Assembly (NCBI GenBank): GCA_024231975.1
Contig: JAAEQB010000012.1
Location: 472,054 to 536,053 of the forward strand
Direction: 5' to 3'
DNA length: 64,000 nt
Source of the DNA: Allobosea sp.
GTDB taxonomy: Bacteria; Pseudomonadota; Alphaproteobacteria; Rhizobiales; Beijerinckiaceae
A program made the translations under genes and the position numbers. Within the stretch, counting starts at the first letter, position 1; every line of letters begins with the position of its first letter. Below are positions 56,593 through 64,000 of the stretch, piece by piece. The notes under the pieces are model-generated. The model was not told where the DNA came from, searched no databases, and saw only the letters and a list, made by a program, of their open reading frames with translations.

Positions 56593-56718
56593 GCCGGCGC
56601 CGACGATCTATCGGCGCCGCCCCGAACTTCCGAGATTGTCTCGGTGCGCAGCCGGCACTTCAAAAACTGTCTCGCCGGCCTTCCGCCTAGCCTCGTCGTC
56701 AACCGAGGGAGGATGGTC

Positions 56719-58236
56719 ATGAACGCAATGACGAGCACGGCAAGGCGGGAAGCGACGATCGCGAAGCCGGCCGAGCATCCCGGCCTCGCGCGCCTGACCG
56801 ATCGCCGTCTCTTGCGGCAGCTTGCCTATATCGGCGGGCGCTGGACCGCCGCGCCTGACGGCGAGACTTTCCCGGTGACCGACCCTGCGACTGGCGGCCT
56901 CGTTGCGCAGGTCGCAGCGCTCGGCGCGACCGAAGCGACGCAGGCGATCGACGCGGCTCACGCCGCCTTCCCAGCCTGGAAAGCGCTGCTGCCACAGGAG
57001 CGTGCCGTCCTGCTGCGGCGCTGGCATGCCGCGATGCTGGCGGCGGCCGAGGACCTCGCTCTGCTGATGACGCTGGAACAGGGCAAGCCGCTGGCGGAAT
57101 CGCGCGGCGAGATCGCCTACGCCGCCGATTTCATCGCCTATTACGCCGAAGAGGCGCTGCGGGTGAACGCCGAGGGCGTGACCAGCCATCTCCCGGGCGC
57201 GCAAATGTCGTTGTCGCGCGAGCCGGTCGGCGTCGCCGCCCTGCTGACGCCCTGGAACTTCCCTTCGGCCATGCTGACGCGCAAGGCCGCGGCCGCCCTC
57301 GCCGCCGGCTGCACGATCGTCGCCCACCCGTCCTCGCATACGCCGCTCTCGGCGCTGGCGCTGGCCGAGCTCGCCGACCGCGCTGGGCTGCCGGCCGGCG
57401 TGTTCAATGTGGTCACCGGCGAGGCCGCGCCGATCGCAGAGACCTATTGTGCCGATACGAGGGTGCGCGCCGTCAGCTTTACCGGCTCGACCGAGATCGG
57501 CCGGATCGTCGCCCGCAATGCGGCCGCGACCGTTAAGCGCGTGGTGATGGAGCTCGGCGGCCATGCCCCGCTGATCGTCTTTGACGATGCCGATCTCGAC
57601 CGAGCCGTCGCGATCGCCATCGACGCCAAGTTCGCGACCTCCGGACAGGATTGCCTCGCCGCCAACCGGATCTACGTGCAGCGCGGCCTCTACGAACGCT
57701 TCTGCGCCGCCTTCGCCGAGAAGACCGCTGCGCTGCGCGTCGGCGCCGGGCTGGAGGACGGCGTCGAGATCGGGCCGCTGATGCATGCCGCCGCCAAGCG
57801 CAAGGCCGAAGCCCAGATCGCCGACGCGCTGGCGCGCGGCGCGAAACGGCTGACGCCGGAGCGCGCCATGCCCGGCCCGCTCTTCCTGGCACCGACCGCC
57901 CTCGCCGATGTCCCGGACGAGGCGCTGATCATGCGCGAGGAGACCTTTGCCCCGGTCGCCGCCATCGCCCCCTTCGATAGCGAGGACGAGGTCATCGCCC
58001 GTGCCAACGACAGCGAATACGGCCTCGTCGCCTATGTCGTGACCCGCGACGGTGCTCGCGCCGCTCGCCTCGCCAGGGCGCTCGACTACGGCATGGTCGC
58101 GGTCAACCGCGTCAAGATCACCGGCGCGCCGATTCCCTTCGGTGGGATGAAGCAGTCCGGCCTCGGCCGCGAAGGCTCGCGCCACGGCCTCGAGGCCTTC
58201 ACCGACCTCAAATATGTCTGCCTCGACCTGAACTGA
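56719..58236 (+). CDS. NAD(P)-dependent aldehyde dehydrogenase, likely aspartate-semialdehyde dehydrogenase DoeC
   Basis: A 505-residue aldehyde dehydrogenase of the succinate-semialdehyde dehydrogenase branch. Catalytic Glu in VMELGGHAPL and Cys in FATSGQDCLAANR are intact; GVAALLTPWNFPSAM is the cofactor segment. In ectoine degradation an enzyme of this branch (DoeC/Ssd) oxidises aspartate semialdehyde to aspartate. ATG 56719 is chosen because GAGGGAGG lies 6 bases upstream; an ATG at 56713 touches that site. 126 bases after ehuA. Confidence 0.85.
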   Translation: MNAMTSTARREATIAKPAEHPGLARLTDRRLLRQLAYIGGRWTAAPDGETFPVTDPATGGLVAQVAALGATEATQAIDAAHAAFPAWKALLPQERAVLLRRWHAAMLAAAEDLALLMTLEQGKPLAESRGEIAYAADFIAYYAEEALRVNAEGVTSHLPGAQMSLSREPVGVAALLTPWNFPSAMLTRKAAAALAAGCTIVAHPSSHTPLSALALAELADRAGLPAGVFNVVTGEAAPIAETYCADTRVRAVSFTGSTEIGRIVARNAAATVKRVVMELGGHAPLIVFDDADLDRAVAIAIDAKFATSGQDCLAANRIYVQRGLYERFCAAFAEKTAALRVGAGLEDGVEIGPLMHAAAKRKAEAQIADALARGAKRLTPERAMPGPLFLAPTALADVPDEALIMREETFAPVAAIAPFDSEDEVIARANDSEYGLVAYVVTRDGARAARLARALDYGMVAVNRVKITGAPIPFGGMKQSGLGREGSRHGLEAFTDLKYVCLDLN

Positions 58237-58262
58237 GGCGCCGTTTCCCGCTTTCGCGAAGG

Positions 58263-59663
58263 ATGACCATCATGCTCGACCAGCCCGCCCGCACCGACAA
58301 CGAACTGGACGCCTGGGACCGCGACCACTTCTTCCATCCCTCGACCCATATGGGCCAGCATGCCCGCGGCGAGACGCCGAACCGGATCATCGCCGGTGGT
58401 GAGGGCGTCTACATCGTCGATCGTGACGGCAAAAAGAGCCTCGACGCTTTCGCCGGGCTCTACTGCGTCAATGTCGGCTATGGCCGGAAGTCGATCACGG
58501 ACGCGATCGCCGAGCAGGCGGCCAAGCTGCCCTATTACCACGCCTATGTCGGCCATGGCTCCGAGCCCTCGATCAGGCTCGCCAAGATGGTCGTGGAGCG
58601 CGCGCCCAAGGGCATGAGCCGGGTCTTCTTCGGGCTCTCGGGCTCGGATGCCAACGAGACCAATCTCAAGCTGGTCTGGTACTACAACAACGTCCTGAAG
58701 CGGCCTGAGAAGAAGAAGATCATCTCGCGCTGGCGCGGCTATCACGGCTCGGGCGTGATGACCGGCAGCCTCACCGGCCTCGCTGCCTTCCACAACCTGT
58801 TCGATCTGCCGAAGGCGCCGGTCCTGCACACCGAGGCGCCCTATTACTACCGCCGCGAGGACCGCAGCCAGAGCGAGGAGCAGTTCTCGCAGCATTGCGC
58901 CGACAAGCTGGAAGAGCTGATCCAGGCCGAGGGGCCGGAGACGATCGCCGCCTTCATCGGCGAGCCGGTGCTCGGCACCGGCGGGATCGTGCCGCCGCCC
59001 GCCGGCTACTGGGCGAAGATCCAGGCCGTGCTCAAGAAGTACGACATCCTGCTGATCGCGGATGAGGTCGTCACCGGCTTCGGTCGTCTCGGCAGCATGT
59101 TCGGCTCGGACCATTACGGCATCGAGCCCGACCTGATCACCATCGCCAAGGGCCTGACCTCAGCCTATGCGCCGCTCTCCGGCGTCATCGTCTCGGAGAA
59201 ATTCTGGCGCGTGCTGGAGCAGGGCTCGGACGAATACGGCCCGATCGGCCATGGCTGGACCTATTCCTCGCATCCGCTCTGCGCGGCGGCCGGCGTCGCC
59301 AATCTCGAACTGGTCGACGAGCTCGATCTCGTGCGCAATGCCGGCGAGGTCGGCGCCTATTTCAACGCGGCGCTGAAGGATACGGTCGGCGGCCACCGCC
59401 ATGTCGGCGAGGTCCGCGGCGAGGGCCTGCTGGCGGCCATCGAGTTCGTCCGCGACAAGGATGACCGCGTCTTCTTCGATCCTTCCGAAAAGGTCGGCCC
59501 GCGCATCGCCGCAGCCCTGCTAGAACAGGGCGTCATCGCCCGCGCCATGCCGCAGGGCGACATCCTCGGCTTCGCGCCGCCGCTCTGCCTGACGAGGGAG
59601 GAGGCTGACCAGATCGTCGAGGCGACGCGGCGCAGTCTGGAGGCGGTGGCAAATACGCTCTAA
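58263..59663 (+). CDS. Class III aminotransferase, likely diaminobutyrate transaminase DoeD
   Basis: A 466-residue PLP aminotransferase: GLYCVNVGYGRKSITDAI, FGLSGSDANETNLKLVWYY, IADEVVTGFGRLGSMFG (cofactor Asp) and ITIAKGLTSAYAPLSG (PLP Lys). Placed after doeB and doeC it would convert L-2,4-diaminobutyrate to aspartate semialdehyde. A start three codons later (MLDQPAR) is possible. Last gene of the ectoine set. Confidence 0.87.
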   Translation: MTIMLDQPARTDNELDAWDRDHFFHPSTHMGQHARGETPNRIIAGGEGVYIVDRDGKKSLDAFAGLYCVNVGYGRKSITDAIAEQAAKLPYYHAYVGHGSEPSIRLAKMVVERAPKGMSRVFFGLSGSDANETNLKLVWYYNNVLKRPEKKKIISRWRGYHGSGVMTGSLTGLAAFHNLFDLPKAPVLHTEAPYYYRREDRSQSEEQFSQHCADKLEELIQAEGPETIAAFIGEPVLGTGGIVPPPAGYWAKIQAVLKKYDILLIADEVVTGFGRLGSMFGSDHYGIEPDLITIAKGLTSAYAPLSGVIVSEKFWRVLEQGSDEYGPIGHGWTYSSHPLCAAAGVANLELVDELDLVRNAGEVGAYFNAALKDTVGGHRHVGEVRGEGLLAAIEFVRDKDDRVFFDPSEKVGPRIAAALLEQGVIARAMPQGDILGFAPPLCLTREEADQIVEATRRSLEAVANTL

Positions 59664-59762
59664 CGCCCCCATTCGATCGCCTCGCCAGCGGAGGATCGCC
59701 GGGCATCGCACTCGGGCATGGCGGCGACAGCGACAACAGCATCTCCCGAACAGCAGTGAAGC

Positions 59763-59827
59763 AAGGGCTCGAGCGTGCCCTTGACTCCGCTTGCGGCTTG
59801 ATACGCCTCCGGAGCGTTTCGGAGGCG
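59763..59827 (+). terminator. Two hairpins after the ectoine operon
   Basis: AAGGGC/GCCCTT (59763-59768 with 59777-59782) and CGCCTCCG/CGGAGGCG (59804-59811 with 59820-59827), 100-165 bases after the aminotransferase stop. Neither has a U-run; together they may end the ectoine transcript. Confidence 0.4.
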
Positions 59828-59885
59828 GCTTTGCGTCCTATCAAGGCTCGCGCGCGGCACAAATGACCTTGGAATCCGGCTATCC

Positions 59886-60646
59886 TTGGCGCTTGTCCAA
59901 TTTTTCGACGACCTGATAGCCGGGCCCGCCGAGGACGCGCGGCAGTCCCCCTCGTCGCCGGCGCCGGAACAGTCTCCTGAAATCGCTGCGGCGATCGAAC
60001 TCGCCCCGCCGCTTTCCGCTCGACACCAGGCCGACAGCGTGTTCGAGGTCGAGTCTGGCATCGCGACCAGCCCATCCGCCTCTCTCACGACGCCGGCGCA
60101 AAATGCGGATGTGGTCGTGGAGGCGTCCGGCCCGGCTGATGGTCGCCTCCGAGACTCGCCACGTTCGGCGCCGGACGGCGCGCCCGCCCCGGCAAGTTCC
60201 AACACGACGGCCTCAGGCGTGACAGCCCCCGCCCCCGAGGTACCGCCACCGTCCAGGAAACGTCCGTGCCCCCCCCGCGCGTCAGCACGTTCGAGGAGAT
60301 GGTGGCGCATGTCGAAACCCATATGGTCGCCCACGAAATCCTCCCTGCGCTGCTGCCGTCGCGGCCGGAGCCGGGGTCTCCATCCCTCGTGGATCAAAGG
60401 CAGCGTGCCGCAACGGCCGGACCAGTGCGCGAAACCCATGCGCGACAGCAGCCACCTCCGCCGGGGCCAAGGCAAATGCCTGACCGCGCCACGCCTGAGA
60501 ACATGGCGTCGAAGAAGCCAAAGCAAGACCGAAAGCACACCCAGGTCCCAACAACCGCTCGACAGCCATCGACTGGTCAACCCACGGCGAAGAAAAAGCG
60601 CTTCTGGCCGCGCATTAGGAAGAATCCAGATCGGGACCGGGATTGA
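59886..60646 (+). pseudogene. Proline-rich hypothetical gene split by a frameshift at a C8 run
   Basis: A frame opening at TTG 59886 (MALVQFFDDLIAGPAEDA) runs to a run of eight C (60269-60276). One more C would join it to the frame 60266-60646 (RVSTFEEMVAHVETHMVAHE ... ending KKKRFWPRIRKNPDRDRD), giving about 253 residues. Both parts have a coding-like third-position bias and Pro/Ala-rich composition; after the run the first frame turns Arg-rich and loses that look. The C-terminal part is basic. I recognise no family. It may be a pseudogene, a slippage-controlled gene, or a sequencing error at the homopolymer. Confidence 0.55.
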
Positions 60647-60806
60647 ACCGAAACCGCTCGGCCAAAGGGTGTTCGTCAACCAACCAGAGGCGCCACTTCC
60701 AGACATTGGCACATTGACCAAAAGCGGACGTCCGTGCCGGACGTGCGAACTCGGGTCGGCTGACGCGAGGCGCCTCGCAGGGAATGCTCATCGAGATCCG
60801 GTGAAG

Positions 60807-60908
60807 TCAGAGGCCTGCCGCGGTGAGCCCCACCTTCTCCGCCGCCGCGGCGAAGCTGCCGCATTGCGCGATGCACACGAAAGTCCGCAAAGCTCGGATC
60901 GTCGCCAT
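60807..60908 (-). pseudogene. LysR-family regulator remnant (N-terminal HTH only)
   Basis: Minus-strand codons from ATG at 60908 read MATIRALRTFVCIAQCGSFA then AAAEKVGLTAAGL and TGA at 60809-60807. This is the first half of a LysR helix-turn-helix (LRTFV.IA..GSFAAAAEK.GLT). The recognition helix, which normally continues with a Ser-x-Gln segment, and the effector domain are missing, and the sequence beyond the stop does not restore them. Confidence 0.7.
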
Positions 60909-61030
60909 GATCACCGTCGACAATTTTTAGTTGCTTATGTGGCAAGCACTTCTCGTTTTCCTTTCCAGGAAGCAAGCGCTAGCCATGCCTCGAACCGGGC
61001 CCTGCGCCTGGGACCGACCGGGGACATGGA
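60909..61030. other. Non-coding gap in the decayed strip
   Basis: 122 bases between the LysR remnant and the permease remnant, partly AT-rich (CAATTTTTAGTTGCTTATG near 60930). No gene is seen. With 60647-60806, which holds only a 7-bp hairpin ACGTCCG/CGGACGT at 60728-60744, this stretch is best read as decaying DNA. Confidence 0.4.
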
Positions 61031-61151
61031 ATGCTCCGTTTTGCGTTCGCGCGAATAGGGCTGGCGCCGCTGATCGTGGCGGTGGCAGTCTTCGTTTCTG
61101 GTCCGGCTGATCCAAGGCGATCCCGCCCAGCTGATGCTTAACCCGCTCTGA
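61031..61151 (+). pseudogene. OppB/DppB-type permease remnant, frameshifted and truncated
   Basis: ATG 61031 starts MLRFAFARIGLAPLIVAVAVF, the typical first helix of OppB/DppB permeases. One frame then gives nonsense to a stop, while the neighbouring frame continues LVRLIQGDPAQLMLNPL and stops at TGA 61149-61151. A one-base change near 61093-61098 plus truncation leave about 40 of some 310 codons. Confidence 0.75.
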
Positions 61152-61238
61152 TTCAAGCCGAAATGGGATGACGATTTCATATCGGAATCGTCCGCCGAAC
61201 TGCGCTGAAGTCGTCGTTCTGGCAAGGAGAAACGCCAT

Positions 61239-62012
61239 ATGTCAGTCAAACAGCTTCTCATCGCCGCCACTCTGCTTTCGGCGAGCACGGCAGCTCCCGC
61301 ATTCGCCGATGTTCATGTCATAAGCTCGGGCGGCTTCACCTCCGCATACCAGGAGCTGCTGCCCCTCTGCGAGGCAAAGATCGGCCAAAAGGTCATCAGC
61401 GCCTATGGGGCCTCGATGGGCACGTCACCGAACGCTGTTCCCAACCGCCTCGCGCGTGGCGAACCCGCCGATGTCGTCATTCTGGCGGGAGATGCCTTCG
61501 ACAAGCTGGTGAAGGACGGCAAGGGAATGGCCGGCACCCGCACGGACCTGGCCCGCTCCGTGATAGGACTTTCTGTAAAGGCAGGAACACCAAAGCCCGA
61601 TATCTCAACGACCGAAGCGCTCAAGAAGGCGCTTGGGGCGGCAAAATCCATCGCGTACTCGGATAGCGCCAGCGGTGCATATCTCTCCGAAGAACTCTTC
61701 CCCAAGCTCGACCCCAGCGGACAGGTCATGGCCAAGTCCAAGCGAATTGTCGGCGAGCGCGTCGGCAGCGTCGTAGCCCGCGGTGAAGCGGAGCTTGGCT
61801 TTCAGCAAGTCAGCGAACTTCTCCCGATCGACGGATTGGATTTCGTTGGAACCCTGCCGGAAGAGGTTCAGAAAGTGACGATCTTCTCAGCGGGGCTCGC
61901 TGCTAGCGCCAAGGAGATAAACGCCGCGAAAGCCCTGATCGCGTGTCTCGGCGGGGCCGACGCAGCACCGACCATCCGGAAGACCGGCCTCTTCCCTGTT
62001 CCGGGGAAGTAA
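61239..62012 (+). CDS. ModA-like substrate-binding protein, orphan
   Basis: A 257-residue secreted protein (signal peptide about 1-23, ending PAFA) of the molybdate-binding ModA/extracellular solute-binding type: HVISSGGFTSAYQELLPL, PADVVILAGDAFDKLVKDG, YSDSASGAYLSEELF and ELGFQQVSELLPIDGLDF. ATG follows AAGGAGAAACGCCAT. No permease or ATPase gene is adjacent, so it is an orphan; ligand may be molybdate or an organic anion. A hand count of 61561-61620 gives about 50% G+C, well below the neighbours, pointing to transfer. Confidence 0.83.
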   Translation: MSVKQLLIAATLLSASTAAPAFADVHVISSGGFTSAYQELLPLCEAKIGQKVISAYGASMGTSPNAVPNRLARGEPADVVILAGDAFDKLVKDGKGMAGTRTDLARSVIGLSVKAGTPKPDISTTEALKKALGAAKSIAYSDSASGAYLSEELFPKLDPSGQVMAKSKRIVGERVGSVVARGEAELGFQQVSELLPIDGLDFVGTLPEEVQKVTIFSAGLAASAKEINAAKALIACLGGADAAPTIRKTGLFPVPGK

Positions 62013-62071
62013 AACTCTTTGCGTTGGCAGGTATAATATCTGCGAGCGGCACGCTTCCGGATCTGTAATCC

Positions 62072-62103
62072 CTCCAGCGCGACGGGTAACCGTTGCGCTG
62101 GAG
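62072..62103. terminator. 14-bp hairpin with GTAA loop after the ModA-like gene
   Basis: CTCCAGCGCGACGG (62072-62085), loop GTAA, CCGTTGCGCTGGAG (62090-62103), one G.U pair on the + strand. It lies 60 bases after the ModA-like stop and between convergent genes. No U-run, so termination may be Rho-assisted. Confidence 0.55.
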
Positions 62104-62214
62104 CTTCTGAACGATTGCCCCGTGAACACAGGGCTCGGTTTTCCTCGGACATTTGATCCACGAAATAGGTGCCTGCTCTTCGGCCATGAACCGACCATTG
62201 CCTTAGCGCAGTGT

Positions 62215-63261
62215 TTAGCCCGGTGCCTGTGATCGGCCTCGCACTCCCCGCTTGTCGAAGAAGGCTTCGCAGGCCTCGGCAACGCGCTCGACGGCAGCAT
62301 CGTCCAGGTCGAGATGGGTGACCCAGCGCATGGTGCCGTACCGCCCACTGACGGCAATCCCGCGGCTGCGCAGGAACGCGGCGAAGGCGGCGGTGTCGAA
62401 ATCCTTGGGCGTCAGGAACACCATGTTCGTACGGGCCGGTCCGGCGCCGAACTCAGGGTAGCGCATCAGCACCTCCGCCAGCGCTGCGGCGCGCTGGTGA
62501 TCTTCGCCGAGCCTGGCGACATTATGCTCCAGCGCGTAGATGGCGGCCGCGGCGATCACGCCGGTCTGGCGCATGCCGCCACCCAGCATCTTCCGGATGC
62601 GCCGGGTCTTCTCGATGAAATCCCTGGGGCCGACGAGGATGGAGCCGATCGGCGCTCCGAGACCCTTGGACAGGCATAGCGAGACCGTGTCGAACTGCCC
62701 GGCGATCCAGGCTGCGTCCCGGTTGCTCGCGGCGGCGGCGTTCATCAGCCTCGCGCCATCGAGATGGGTCGCCAGGCCGCGCGAGCGGGCGAGCCCGATC
62801 GCGGCCTCCAGATAGGCGTCAGGCAGTGGAAGGCCGTTGAACGTGTTCTCCAGCGCCAGCAGCCGCGTGATCGCGAAATGGAAGTCGTTCGGCTTGATCG
62901 CGTTGGCGATGGCGTCGAGCGCGATCGTGCCGTCCGGCTCGTTCGGCAAAGGTTGCGGCTGGATCGAGCCCAGTACGGCCGCGCCGCCGCCTTCGAGCCG
63001 ATAGGTATGGGCCATCTGGCCGACGAGATATTCCTCGCCGCGGCCGCAATGGGCCATCATCGCGGCGAGATTGGCCTGCGTGCCGGTCGGGAAGAAAAGG
63101 CCGGCCTCCTTGCCCAGTCGCTCGGCGGTCATCGCTTCCAGCCGCTTGGTGGTCGCGTCGTCGTCATAGACGGCATCGCCGACCTCGGCCGCTGCCATGG
63201 CAGCGCGCATGCCGGCGCCGGGGCGCGTCACCGTATCCGAACGGAAATCATCCACGATCAT
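62215..63261 (-). CDS. ltaE: Low-specificity L-threonine aldolase
   Basis: A 348-residue PLP enzyme that splits L-threonine and L-allo-threonine to glycine and acetaldehyde. Landmarks: DFRSDTVTRPGAGMRAAMA, GDAVYDDDAT, FPTGTQANL, THLDGARLMNAA and the PLP Lys in SLCLSKGLGAPIGS. It follows sdaA by 71 bases on the same strand, a serine/threonine/glycine degradation pair. Confidence 0.95.
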   Translation of the reverse strand: MIVDDFRSDTVTRPGAGMRAAMAAAEVGDAVYDDDATTKRLEAMTAERLGKEAGLFFPTGTQANLAAMMAHCGRGEEYLVGQMAHTYRLEGGGAAVLGSIQPQPLPNEPDGTIALDAIANAIKPNDFHFAITRLLALENTFNGLPLPDAYLEAAIGLARSRGLATHLDGARLMNAAAASNRDAAWIAGQFDTVSLCLSKGLGAPIGSILVGPRDFIEKTRRIRKMLGGGMRQTGVIAAAAIYALEHNVARLGEDHQRAAALAEVLMRYPEFGAGPARTNMVFLTPKDFDTAAFAAFLRSRGIAVSGRYGTMRWVTHLDLDDAAVERVAEACEAFFDKRGVRGRSQAPG

Positions 63262-63332
63262 TCAACTAGGTCCTCATTGCCGCGCGTTTGCCTCATCGGA
63301 AGCGATCAGGAGCGGTTTGCGAAAGGTTGTGT

Positions 63333-64000
63333 TCAGCACTCCGGCAGGTTGACGGCGACGCCGCCGAGGCTGGTTTCCTTGAAGCGCTCGTTCATGGCCT
63401 CGCCGGTCTGGCGCATCGCCTCGATGCAGTTGTCCAGCGGCATGAAATGCGAGCCGTCGCCGCGCAGCGCCAGCGAGGCGGCCGCGACCGCCTTGATCGC
63501 GCCGATGCCGTTGCGCTCGATGCAGGGCACCTGGACGAGGCCCGCCGCGGGATCGCAGGTCATGCCGAGATGGTGCTCGAGGGCAATCTCGGCCGCATTC
63601 TCGACCTGCTCGGGCGAGCCGCCCAGCACCGCGCAGAAGCCTGCCGCCGCCATCGCCGCGGCCGAGCCGACCTCGCCCTGGCAGCCCGCCTCGGCGCCGG
63701 AGATCGAGGCGTTGTGCTTGATCAGGCCGCCGATCGCCGCCGCCGTCAGCAGGAAATCGGCGACCCTGTCGGGCTCGGCCCCGACACAGTGATCGAGATA
63801 ATAGCGCAGCACTGCGGGCACGACGCCGGCCGCGCCATTGGTCGGCGAGGTCACCATCCGGCCGCCGGCCGCGTTCTCTTCGTTCACCGCCATGGCGTAG
63901 ACGCTGAGCCAATCCGAGATCGCATGGGGCTGGGCGCGGTTGCTCTGCCGCTCGGCCACGAGCTGGCGATGGATCTTGGCGGCCCGGCGCCGCACGCGCA
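63333..64000 (-). CDS. sdaA: L-serine ammonia-lyase, iron-sulfur-dependent, C-terminal part (partial)
   Basis: At least 221 codons of SdaA, continuing beyond the right edge. The alpha-chain domain is seen: [42 protein letters not shown] and [22 protein letters not shown] contain the three cysteines for the labile 4Fe-4S cluster. The end [14 protein letters not shown] is typical, with the terminal Cys that acts as a tail-in-mouth ligand in the bacterial type. It converts L-serine to pyruvate and ammonia. Confidence 0.96.
   Translation of the reverse strand, partial: RVRRRAAKIHRQLVAERQSNRAQPHAISDWLSVYAMAVNEENAAGGRMVTSPTNGAAGVVPAVLRYYLDHCVGAEPDRVADFLLTAAAIGGLIKHNASISGAEAGCQGEVGSAAAMAAAGFCAVLGGSPEQVENAAEIALEHHLGMTCDPAAGLVQVPCIERNGIGAIKAVAAASLALRGDGSHFMPLDNCIEAMRQTGEAMNERFKETSLGGVAVNLPEC

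Noticed and set aside
60640..60710. Possible second tRNA 3-prime half (GGTTCAATCCCGGTCCCG on the minus strand)
   Set aside because: Only part of a T arm fits; the stem has a T.T mismatch and no acceptor or anticodon arm can be drawn, so chance is likely.
59660..60721. 353-codon minus-strand frame over the proline-rich gene
   Set aside because: Composition is that of a shadow frame and it runs through the frameshift site without any family match.

Overview
The window reads as a chromosomal segment of a GC-rich alphaproteobacterium of the order Hyphomicrobiales (Rhizobiales), most like Bosea or a close relative. This placement is an inference from protein style, gene order (a complete nuoA-N operon followed by birA, rnj, mce and a DUF1467 gene) and rhizobial-type intergenic palindromes. 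Most genes have G+C near two thirds by hand-counted samples. A few stretches are visibly poorer in G+C: an EF-G half gene near 14.2-15.1 kb and the 60.8-62.2 kb region.

Layout. 0-13.8 kb is housekeeping: the tail of alanine racemase, radA, a cvpA-purF pair, an SDR oxidoreductase, a Nudix hydrolase coupled to der, a YfgM-like TPR protein, a TetR/VOC divergent pair with two operator palindromes, a periplasmic nucleoside-permease family protein, queA, and a trio of two cyclophilins around a TonB-C-like secreted protein. 13.1-17.8 kb (minus strand) holds DUF1467, ridA, mce, a GTPase-less EF-G half protein, rnj and birA. They lie downstream of the 14-gene respiratory complex I operon (17.8-33.5 kb, minus strand). 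The nuo operon carries two insertions, a GFA/CENP-V zinc protein between nuoC and nuoD and a small membrane protein between nuoH and nuoI. NuoE is fused to a long linker and a helix-hairpin-helix-like module.

34.6-46.4 kb is a catabolic island. It has a GSA-aminomutase-like aminotransferase divergent from an IclR regulator, then a minus-strand run coding an M81 metallopeptidase, a DSD1-type D-amino acid deaminase, a second M81 protein and a peptide-type ABC transporter (binding protein and two permeases, no ATPase). A third M81 gene is divergent from the first. I infer uptake and breakdown of a peptide or amide containing D-amino acids; this is the least explained system here.

47.1-59.7 kb is a complete-looking ectoine/5-hydroxyectoine import and catabolism locus: AsnC/Lrp and EnuR (MocR-type) regulators, eutB, eutC, doeA, doeB, ehuBCDA, an aldehyde dehydrogenase and a class III aminotransferase. 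A 26-bp imperfect palindrome overlaps the TATAAT box upstream of eutB, and one half-site recurs in the asnC/enuR intergenic region. eutA is not present.

59.7-62.2 kb is a decayed strip: a proline-rich gene broken at a run of eight C, a LysR N-terminal remnant, a frameshifted OppB/DppB-type permease remnant and an orphan ModA-like binding protein. The window ends with L-threonine aldolase and the C-terminal part of L-serine dehydratase. No rRNA, CRISPR array, intact IS element or complete tRNA was found; one degenerate tRNA-like sequence lies at about 46.5 kb.
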